From positions 1 through 5,844 of the forward strand of contig CAIXXI010000116.1 of assembly GCA_903923345.1 (NCBI GenBank): a stretch of DNA of 5,844 bases. The letters are read 5' to 3'. The stretch is from an uncultured Burkholderiales bacterium (GTDB taxonomy: Bacteria; Pseudomonadota; Gammaproteobacteria; Burkholderiales; Burkholderiaceae_E). A model generated the notes under the pieces. That model did no database searches and had not been told where the DNA came from. It saw only the letters and a program-made list of their open reading frames with translations. Each line of letters begins with the position of its first letter. Position 1 is the stretch's first letter. Shown here piece by piece: positions 1 through 4,948 of this stretch. The position numbers and the translations under genes are program-made.

Positions 1-177
1 ACAGCCCGCATGGTCAATGGCGTGCCTCAACCCGATGGGTCGGTTCGTCCTGAGCCAACGATGGATGTGCGCCACGTCGGCGACACCATCCGCTACATGG
101 CTGGGCTGCCGCTTGATGCGAACGTTCAGTTCGTCACGATCATGGCAACCAAGATGCCCTTCATCGGCCGCGGATGA
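1..177 (+). CDS. Short-chain dehydrogenase/reductase, C-terminal fragment (5' end outside window)
   Basis: Frame 1 is open from the window edge to a TGA at 175-177 and gives the last 58 residues of a protein. The sequence contains EPTMDVRHVGDTIRYMAGLP and ends in QFVTIMATKMPFIGRG. This closely resembles the C-terminus of a group of SDR-family NAD(P)H oxidoreductases common in Beta- and Gammaproteobacteria. In these proteins the catalytic Tyr-x-x-x-Lys and the Rossmann Gly-rich motif lie much further upstream, so neither can be checked here. The substrate is unknown. The visible part would be the final helix and strand of the fold, including the segment after the substrate-binding loop. The gene converges on the aminotransferase, with 15 nt between the two stop codons. 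Family assignment is by remembered resemblance of the tail only. Confidence 0.8.
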   Translation, partial: TARMVNGVPQPDGSVRPEPTMDVRHVGDTIRYMAGLPLDANVQFVTIMATKMPFIGRG

Positions 178-187
178 ACGGCCGCGG
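165..187. repeat. GC-rich repeated 9-mer with hairpin potential in the convergent gene junction
   Basis: The 9-mer CGGCCGCGG occurs at 165-173 and again at 179-187. Because CCGCGG is its own reverse complement, the copies at 168-173 and 182-187 can also pair as a 6-bp stem with an 8-nt loop. The element spans the end of the dehydrogenase gene and the space before the aminotransferase stop. It could act as a bidirectional stop for two converging transcripts, but there is no T-run on either side, so it is not a standard intrinsic terminator. GC-rich 9-mers also recur by chance in such DNA. Confidence 0.3.
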
Positions 188-192
188 GCGAA

Positions 193-1401
193 TCAGTCTT
201 CCATCACTTTAGCCATCGCGTCAGCCACAGCATCGATGTTGTGGCTGTTCAGCGCAGCCAGACAGATGCGCCCGGTCGAGACTGCGTAGATGCCGAACTC
301 GTCGCGCAGGCGATCGACTTGCGCGCTGGTGAGGCCTGAGTAGGAAAACATGCCGCGCTGGCGGGTCACGAAATCAAAATTGCGCTTCACCCCGCGTTGC
401 GCGAGCCGCTCGACCAGACCGGTGCGCATGGCGCGGATACGGTCGCGCATGCCCGCCAGTTCTTGTTCCCACAGGGCCCGCAGCTCAGGGCTGCTCAGGA
501 TCGTTGAGACAACCGCTCCACCGTGGGTGGGCGGGTTCGAGTAGTTGGTTCGTACGACCCGCTTGAGCTGGCTGAGGATGCGCGCGGCCTCGTCCTTGTC
601 CTGGGCAACAACAGACAGCGCGCCCACTCGTTCGCCGTAGAGCGAGAACGACTTGGAAAACGAGCTGGACACCAGAAAGTCGATTCCGGCCTGCGCGAAC
701 TGGCGAACCGCAGCCGCATCTGCTTCTATGCCATCGCCAAAGCCCTGGTAGGCAATATCCAGGAAGGGAACCAGTTGACGGTCCACGCACGCCTTGACCA
801 CGCGTGACCAGTGTTCGGCCGACAGGTCGACACCAGTCGGGTTGTGACAGCAGGCATGCAGAACGACGATCGACTTCGCCGGAAGCCCGTTGATCGTGGC
901 GATCATGTCTTCAGCCAGCACGCCTTGCGTGTCGGCATCGTAATAGGGGTATGTATTGACGGTGAAACCGGCACCTTCGAACAGCGCTTTATGGTTCTCC
1001 CAGCTCGGGTCGCTGATCCAGACCTGGGCATCCGGGATAAATCGGCGCAGCAGATCGGCGCCCACTTTCAGTGCGCCCGTGCCGCCAAGGGCCTGAACAG
1101 TTGCGACACGCTGCTCGGAAATCAGCGCTGAGCCCGTGCCAAACAGCAGGGTCTGAACGCAGGCGTTATACGACGCGATGCCATCGATCGGCAGGTAGCC
1201 GTGCGCGGGTGCAGCGGCATTGCGCTGGGTCTCGGCCTGCTTGACCGAAGCCAGCAGGGGAAGCTTGCCGTTGTCATCGTAATAGACCCCAACACCCAGG
1301 TTGACCTTGCCGGTGCGCGTGTCTGCAGCAAAGGCCTCATTCAGACCGAGAATCGGGTCACGCGCGGCCATAGGCAGCGTAGAAAAGGGGGAATGGCTCA
1401 T
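193..1401 (-). CDS. tyrB: Aromatic/aspartate amino acid aminotransferase (class I, PLP-dependent)
   Basis: This 402-residue cytoplasmic enzyme transfers the amino group between aromatic or dicarboxylic amino acids and 2-oxoglutarate, the last step of tyrosine and phenylalanine synthesis and a route to aspartate. E. coli TyrB and AspC are about 397 residues. Visible landmarks are NLGVGVYYDDNG (34-45), the phosphate-contacting GGTGA (106-110), W134, HNPTG (186-190), D215 and Y218 in DIAYQG, and the Schiff-base K250 in SSSFSKSFSLYGERVG. R258 binds cofactor phosphate, R284 (RTNYSNPP) corresponds to the side-chain carboxylate-binding Arg of AspC, and R378 binds the substrate alpha-carboxylate. The SFSK-SFSLYGER stretch is closer to TyrB than to AspC (SYAKNF). 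The ATG at 1401 has CAAGG (complement of 1409-1413) 7 nt upstream. It is divergent from uvrB. Which substrate it prefers in vivo cannot be read from sequence. Confidence 0.93.
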   Translation of the reverse strand: MSHSPFSTLPMAARDPILGLNEAFAADTRTGKVNLGVGVYYDDNGKLPLLASVKQAETQRNAAAPAHGYLPIDGIASYNACVQTLLFGTGSALISEQRVATVQALGGTGALKVGADLLRRFIPDAQVWISDPSWENHKALFEGAGFTVNTYPYYDADTQGVLAEDMIATINGLPAKSIVVLHACCHNPTGVDLSAEHWSRVVKACVDRQLVPFLDIAYQGFGDGIEADAAAVRQFAQAGIDFLVSSSFSKSFSLYGERVGALSVVAQDKDEAARILSQLKRVVRTNYSNPPTHGGAVVSTILSSPELRALWEQELAGMRDRIRAMRTGLVERLAQRGVKRNFDFVTRQRGMFSYSGLTSAQVDRLRDEFGIYAVSTGRICLAALNSHNIDAVADAMAKVMED

Positions 1402-1462
1402 CGTAAGACCTTGATCCGAAAAGGATTGGTAGCGGTGGGCGGGGGCTTTCGGAACCGAGGTT

Positions 1463-1479
1463 TGCCTATAAAACAGGCA
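1463..1479. promoter_or_regulatory. Inverted repeat with AT-rich centre in the tyrB-uvrB divergent region
   Basis: Arms TGCCT (1463-1467) and AGGCA (1475-1479) are exact inverse complements separated by 7 AT-rich bases. The centre includes TATAAA (1467-1472), which is also a fair -10 hexamer on the + strand. It lies 62 nt upstream of the aminotransferase start and 101 nt upstream of the uvrB start, the only notable AT-rich patch between them. That placement suits an operator or promoter for one or both genes. The arms are short, no regulator is implied by the sequence, and no good -35 partner was found for TATAAA. Confidence 0.3.
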
Positions 1480-1484
1480 GGATG

Positions 1485-1514
1485 CTGGCTTTTTCGCGGC
1501 ACTCAGGGGATAAT
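1485..1514 (+). promoter_or_regulatory. Candidate sigma-70 promoter for uvrB
   Basis: GATAAT (1509-1514) matches the TATAAT consensus at 5 of 6 bases. CTGGCT (1485-1490), 18 bp upstream, matches TTGACA at only 3 of 6. Transcription would start near 1521, leaving a leader of about 60 nt before uvrB. The weak -35 makes this tentative. The TATAAA at 1467-1472 is an alternative -10. No canonical LexA box (CTGT-N8-ACAG) overlaps either. Confidence 0.35.
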
Positions 1515-1580
1515 CCGACGTTGCGCGCGCCGAAATGTTGCACTGCGAAGTCTATCACGCGGCCTGCGCCCGGAATCTCG

Positions 1581-3665
1581 ATGACCAGCCCTCAGTCCCT
1601 CTCACAGACCGTCACATTTCCTGGCAGCCCCTACCAGCTGCACCAGCCGTTTGCGCCGGCAGGTGATCAGCCGGGTGCGATCGCCCGGCTGGGAGAAGGC
1701 ATCGAAGACGGGCTGTCCTTCCAGACCCTGTTGGGTGTGACCGGATCCGGCAAGACGTACACGATGGCAAACGTCATTGCCCAGTCTGGGCGGCCGGCTC
1801 TGGTGCTCGCCCCCAACAAGACGCTTGCGGCTCAACTCTATGCGGAAATGCGCGAGTTCTTTCCGAACAATGCTGTTGAGTATTTCGTCTCTTATTACGA
1901 CTACTACCAGCCAGAGGCATACGTTCCGCAGCGTGATCTGTTCATCGAGAAGGATTCGTCGATCAACGAGCACATCGAGCAGATGCGCCTGTCAGCCACG
2001 AAGTCTCTGCTCGAGCGCCGGGATGTGGTGATCGTTGCGACCGTCTCTTGTATATACGGTATCGGAAACCCCGGTGACTACCACGCGATGGTGATGACCC
2101 TGCGCGTGAATGACCGGATTTCGCAGCGCGACATCCTGCAGCGACTCGTGGCGATGCAATACAAGCGCAACGAGACCGATTTTTCCCGGGGCGCCTTCCG
2201 GGTGCGCGGCGACACGATCGATGTCTTTCCTGCTGAACATGCCGAGCTGGCGGTTCGCTTTGAGCTGTTCGATGACCAGGTCGAGTCGATTCAGCTCTTT
2301 GATCCTCTAACCGGCCGTGTGCGGCAAAAGATCCCGCGCTTTACCGTTTACCCGTCGTCGCACTACGTCACGCCCAGGGCAACTGTTCTGCGTGCGGTCG
2401 AAACCATCAAAGCCGAACTGCGCGAGCGCCTGGATGACTTCCGGCAGCGCGGCAAACTGGTCGAGGCGCAGCGACTGGAGCAGCGCACCCGCTTCGACCT
2501 TGAAATGTTGTCCGAGCTGGGTTTCTGTAAAGGCATCGAAAACTACACCCGCCATCTCTCGGGCGCCGCACCCGGTGAGCCGCCCCCGACGCTGGTCGAC
2601 TATCTGCCCGACGACTCTCTGATCTTCATCGATGAGTCCCATGTGACGGTGGGGCAGCTTGGCGGCATGTACCGGGGTGATCGGGCACGGAAGGAAACCC
2701 TGGTCGAGTACGGGTTTCGCCTGCCTTCAGCGCTGGACAACCGGCCGCTCAAGTTCGAGGAGTTCGAACGCAAGCTGCGCCAGTGCGTCTTTGTTTCTGC
2801 GACCCCGGCAGACTATGAGTCTCGAAACAGTGGCCAGGTCGTCGAGCAGGTGGTTCGTCCGACAGGCCTGATCGACCCGGTCGTCGAAGTGCGACCCGCC
2901 GGCACGCAGGTTGATGATGTCCTGTCGGAGATTCATTCACGGGTTGCTGAGAAACAGCGGGTTTTGGTCACCACCTTGACCAAGCGGATGGCCGAGGACC
3001 TCACGGATTACCTGACTGAGCACGGGGTGAAAGTCCGCTATCTGCACTCCGACATCGATACTGTCGAACGCGTCGAAATCATTCGTGATCTCCGTCTGGG
3101 GGTCTTCGATGTCCTGGTGGGAATCAATTTGTTGCGTGAAGGCCTGGACATTCCAGAGGTGTCGCTGGTCGCGATTCTGGATGCCGACAAAGAAGGCTTT
3201 CTGCGTTCGGCGAGGAGTCTGATTCAGACAATCGGTCGAGCCGCTCGCAATCTCGATGGCAAGGCGATTCTGTACGCGGATCGCCTGACCGATTCGATTC
3301 GACAGGCGATGGACGAAACCAGCCGACGCCGCACGCGCCAGATTGAGTTCAACCGGGTCCACGGAATTGTTCCGCGCGGCGTGGTTAAGGAAGTGAAGGA
3401 AATGATTGATGGGGTCTATGACCCCTCTCAGGACCGCAAGGAGCTGAAGGCGGCCGAAGACCTTGCCCAGTACGAATCGATGGGAGAAAAGGGTGCGGCA
3501 CGCGAGTTGAAGCGGCTTGAAAGGTTGATGCTCGAACATGCCCGCAACCTCGAGTTCGAGAAGGCGGCGCAGGTCAGAGACCAGCTGTCTCGTTTCAAGG
3601 AACGGGTATTCGGTGCGAGTGGGCCCAGCAACGTCATCCCTTTCCCGGCCGACAAGGCGGCATGA
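1581..3665 (+). CDS. uvrB: UvrABC excinuclease subunit B
   Basis: UvrB is the damage-verifying, ATP-driven helicase-like subunit of nucleotide excision repair. It is loaded on DNA by UvrA, then recruits UvrC for incision. The product is 694 residues (E. coli 673). Visible in order are QPFAPAGDQPGAI (22-34), Walker A GVTGSGKT (52-59, K58), the strand-separating beta-hairpin region beginning YYDYYQPEAYVP (105-116), the Walker B-like DESH (351-354), SATPA (406-410), helicase motif V GINLLREGLDIPEV (514-527) and motif VI QTIGRAARN (549-557). A C-terminal UVR coiled-coil domain (about 639-674) binds UvrC. The tail ending NVIPFPADKAA is extra. The ATG at 1581 is chosen because homology begins soon after it. 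The frame stays open upstream to an ATG at 1482, but those 33 residues look non-homologous. Its ribosome binding site is weak (GGA at 1572-1574). The frame is intact throughout. Confidence 0.97.
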   Translation: MTSPQSLSQTVTFPGSPYQLHQPFAPAGDQPGAIARLGEGIEDGLSFQTLLGVTGSGKTYTMANVIAQSGRPALVLAPNKTLAAQLYAEMREFFPNNAVEYFVSYYDYYQPEAYVPQRDLFIEKDSSINEHIEQMRLSATKSLLERRDVVIVATVSCIYGIGNPGDYHAMVMTLRVNDRISQRDILQRLVAMQYKRNETDFSRGAFRVRGDTIDVFPAEHAELAVRFELFDDQVESIQLFDPLTGRVRQKIPRFTVYPSSHYVTPRATVLRAVETIKAELRERLDDFRQRGKLVEAQRLEQRTRFDLEMLSELGFCKGIENYTRHLSGAAPGEPPPTLVDYLPDDSLIFIDESHVTVGQLGGMYRGDRARKETLVEYGFRLPSALDNRPLKFEEFERKLRQCVFVSATPADYESRNSGQVVEQVVRPTGLIDPVVEVRPAGTQVDDVLSEIHSRVAEKQRVLVTTLTKRMAEDLTDYLTEHGVKVRYLHSDIDTVERVEIIRDLRLGVFDVLVGINLLREGLDIPEVSLVAILDADKEGFLRSARSLIQTIGRAARNLDGKAILYADRLTDSIRQAMDETSRRRTRQIEFNRVHGIVPRGVVKEVKEMIDGVYDPSQDRKELKAAEDLAQYESMGEKGAARELKRLERLMLEHARNLEFEKAAQVRDQLSRFKERVFGASGPSNVIPFPADKAA

Positions 3666-3667
3666 GG
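3664..3667 (+). promoter_or_regulatory. Alternative Shine-Dalgarno for the phosphatase gene, overlapping the uvrB stop
   Basis: GAGG at 3664-3667 overlaps the last two bases of the uvrB TGA and lies 5 nt before an in-frame ATG at 3673. Starting there would add 15 residues (MKASRKFLFFSSGKD) to the phosphatase and couple its translation to termination on uvrB. It competes with the site at 3708-3711. Confidence 0.35.
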
Positions 3668-3707
3668 CGGTGATGAAGGCATCCAGAAAATTTTTGTTTT
3701 TCAGTTC

Positions 3708-3711
3708 GGGA
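3708..3711 (+). promoter_or_regulatory. Shine-Dalgarno deciding the phosphatase start
   Basis: GGGA at 3708-3711, followed by AAAGAC, lies 6 nt before the ATG at 3718. The later in-frame ATGs at 3742 and 3748, which fit the usual family N-terminus better, have no comparable purine-rich site at good spacing. I therefore annotate 3718. Confidence 0.45.
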
Positions 3712-3717
3712 AAAGAC

Positions 3718-4239
3718 ATGGCAAAGCGAGAACCCCTTTCAATGGCAATGAACACCCGCGTGCTGTTCGTTTGCATGGGCAATATCTGCCGCTCGGCGAT
3801 GGCTGAGGGCGTCTTCCGACACCTGGTTCGCCAGGCTGGCCTGGAAGAGGTGGTGAAGGTCGACTCGGCGGGAACCCATGCATTTCATGTCGGAGAGGCC
3901 CCTGACCGTCGCGCTCAATCGACGGCTGCCAAGCGAGGCTATGACATCGCAGAAATGAAGGCGCGCCGGGTCAGCGAAAAAGACTTCGACAGCTACGATC
4001 TGATTCTGGCAATGGACTGGGACAACCTCGGTTTGTTGCAGCAAATGGCACCGAAGAAGGTTCACCACAAGATTCAGTTGCTGATGCGGTTTGCAACCGA
4101 GCACGAATCGGCAACGATTCCGGACCCTTACTATGGGGCGCAGCAGGGTTTCGAGCAGGCGCTGGACCTCATCGAGGATGCTTGCGCGGGTCTGCTCGAG
4201 GTTGCACGGCGCAGGGCCACTCAGGTCGCGGCTGCCTGA
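3718..4239 (+). CDS. Low-molecular-weight protein tyrosine phosphatase
   Basis: This small cytoplasmic phosphatase hydrolyses phosphotyrosine through a cysteinyl-phosphate intermediate. Relatives include E. coli Wzb and B. subtilis YwlE, the latter a phosphoarginine phosphatase, so the substrate should not be assumed. From the 3718 start it has 173 residues. The P-loop is VCMGNICRS with nucleophile C19 and R25, and the general-acid loop is DPYYG with D136. SAGTH (50-54) is also typical. The usual signature reads CRSPxAE. Here it is CRSAMAE, with Ala at position 27 instead of Pro. From the ATG at 3748 the product would be 163 residues, closest to family length; from 3673 it would be 188. It follows uvrB by 52 nt on the same strand with no terminator visible between, so cotranscription is likely. 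A conserved role next to the isc genes is possible but unproven. Confidence 0.92.
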   Translation: MAKREPLSMAMNTRVLFVCMGNICRSAMAEGVFRHLVRQAGLEEVVKVDSAGTHAFHVGEAPDRRAQSTAAKRGYDIAEMKARRVSEKDFDSYDLILAMDWDNLGLLQQMAPKKVHHKIQLLMRFATEHESATIPDPYYGAQQGFEQALDLIEDACAGLLEVARRRATQVAAA

Positions 4240-4275
4240 CGAGAAGGGGGTGGGGCTGTTCGTCCGACGTCGAAC

Positions 4276-4298
4276 GGGTTTTGTCCAGGACAAAACCC
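4276..4298. repeat. Perfect 23-bp palindrome between phosphatase gene and iscR
   Basis: GGGTTTTGTCC (4276-4286) and GGACAAAACCC (4288-4298) are exact inverse complements around a single A at 4287. As RNA this would be a 10-bp stem with a 3-nt CAG loop, starting 37 nt after the phosphatase stop. No T-run follows (CTACACG comes next), so a standard intrinsic terminator is unlikely on either strand. As DNA, 11-bp perfect arms suit a dimeric regulator. Its centre is about 67 bp upstream of the start site predicted from the iscR -10. A weaker inverted repeat (GTTCG 4258-4262, CGAAC 4271-4275) abuts it. I do not recognise the motif. Confidence 0.75.
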
Positions 4299-4313
4299 CT
4301 ACACGATGGATGG

Positions 4314-4338
4314 ATACTCGACGAAATCGCTTGGGTAT
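4314..4338. promoter_or_regulatory. Type 1 IscR operator
   Basis: The 25 bp begin ATACTCGAC and end TTGGGTAT. Aligned by eye to the E. coli type 1 (cluster-loaded IscR) consensus as I remember it, 21 of 25 positions agree, including both outer ATA/TAT ends and the AT-rich centre. The left half is strong. The right half departs where AGTC is expected (GCTT here). It lies 41 nt before the iscR start and covers the -35 and most of the spacer of the candidate promoter, as expected for autorepression by [2Fe-2S]-IscR. Confidence 0.75.
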
Positions 4339-4347
4339 CTGTATTCT
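4318..4347 (+). promoter_or_regulatory. Candidate iscR promoter
   Basis: TCGACG (4318-4323) matches TTGACA at 4 of 6 bases and TATTCT (4342-4347) matches TATAAT at 4 of 6, with an 18-bp spacer. Transcription would begin near 4354, giving a leader of about 26 nt that includes GGAG at 4370-4373. The IscR operator covers the -35. An alternative pairing, TTGGGT (4331-4336) with CTTACT (4355-4360), is weaker at the -10. Confidence 0.5.
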
Positions 4348-4379
4348 TGAGCGACTTACTCGGGATTGCGGAGCCAGCC

Positions 4380-4910
4380 ATGCGTTTGACCACGAAAGGC
4401 CGTTTTGCGGTGACTGCCATGATTGATCTGGCCTTGCGCCAGCACAACGGCCCAGTCACGTTGGCAGGTATCAGCCAGCGTCAGAAGATTTCCCTGTCCT
4501 ACCTCGAACAGTTGTTTGGCAAGTTGCGCCGTCACGAACTGGTTGAGAGCACTCGGGGGCCGGGTGGCGGGTACTCCCTGGCGCGTCCAATGCGTGACGT
4601 ATCCGTGGCCGACATCATCTTTGCCGTGGACGAACCCATTGATGCGACCAATTGCGGTGGCAAACAGAATTGTCATGACGACGGTCCGTGCATGACCCAT
4701 GATCTCTGGACTGACCTGAACAAGAAGATGGTTGAGTTTCTGGATGGCGTCAGCCTTCAGGATCTGGTCGACAAACAGCGTCAGCACGCCCAGCAGGAGC
4801 CCACCCGTAAGGTTTCAGTTTTGCGCGAACATCGCGCTGCTTTGGAGTTTCCGACCTCGACACTGCAGCCAATCGGCATCCAGGGGTCGAGGGTGACGAT
4901 TACGAGCTGA
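4380..4910 (+). CDS. iscR: Rrf2-family Fe-S cluster regulator IscR
   Basis: IscR is the homodimeric [2Fe-2S] transcription factor that senses cluster supply and represses the isc operon when cluster-loaded. The 176-residue product starts MRLTTKGRFAVTAMIDLAL, nearly as in E. coli (162 residues). It has a winged-helix domain with recognition region SLSYLEQLFGKLR (38-50, including E43, the residue that tunes site specificity in E. coli) and wing GPGGGY (60-65). Cluster ligands C92, C98, C104 and H107 are all present at the same positions as in E. coli, so cluster binding is expected. Residues after about 135 form a polar tail that differs from E. coli and is longer. The start has GGAG (4370-4373) 6 nt upstream, and the frame open further upstream reads through the operator. 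iscS follows after 38 nt, consistent with one operon. Confidence 0.97.
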   Translation: MRLTTKGRFAVTAMIDLALRQHNGPVTLAGISQRQKISLSYLEQLFGKLRRHELVESTRGPGGGYSLARPMRDVSVADIIFAVDEPIDATNCGGKQNCHDDGPCMTHDLWTDLNKKMVEFLDGVSLQDLVDKQRQHAQQEPTRKVSVLREHRAALEFPTSTLQPIGIQGSRVTITS

Positions 4911-4934
4911 TTGGCAGCAGGCTGTCAGCGGCAC

Positions 4935-4940
4935 AGGGAG
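4935..4940 (+). promoter_or_regulatory. Ribosome binding site of iscS
   Basis: AGGGAG lies 8 nt before the ATG at 4949, separated by the A-rich AATAAAAA. This is the strongest Shine-Dalgarno in the window and fixes the iscS start. It suggests iscS is translated efficiently from an iscR-iscS transcript. The 38-nt gap contains no obvious terminator or second promoter. Confidence 0.75.
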
Positions 4941-4948
4941 AATAAAAA

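Noticed and set aside
1461..1476. LexA box ending in ACAG at 1473-1476
   Set aside because: The partner half would be TTTG at 1461-1464 instead of CTGT. Only one half-site is present.
1482..1580. N-terminal extension of UvrB from the ATG at 1482
   Set aside because: The extra 33 residues are Arg- and Pro-rich with no resemblance to UvrB, the candidate promoter lies inside this stretch, and no good ribosome binding site precedes 1482.
2307..2642. 111-codon open frame on the - strand inside uvrB
   Set aside because: It is antisense to conserved UvrB sequence, with no recognisable domain.
2937..3782. 281-codon open frame on the - strand
   Set aside because: It is antisense to uvrB and the phosphatase start, resembles no family I know, and is the kind of long shadow frame expected opposite a biased GC-rich gene.
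4276..4310. Intrinsic terminator for the uvrB-phosphatase transcript
   Set aside because: The hairpin is good, but no T-run follows it on either strand. It is kept as a palindrome of unknown role.
4292..4316. Type 2 IscR site starting in the right arm of the palindrome
   Set aside because: AAAACC on the left and GGATA on the right look suggestive, but the CC-to-GG spacing and the inner YA and TR positions do not fit the type 2 pattern as I know it.
4182..4379. N-terminal extension of IscR from an ATG at 4182
   Set aside because: It overlaps the phosphatase gene and reads through the palindrome, operator and promoter. The ATG at 4380 gives the exact family N-terminus with a good GGAG site.
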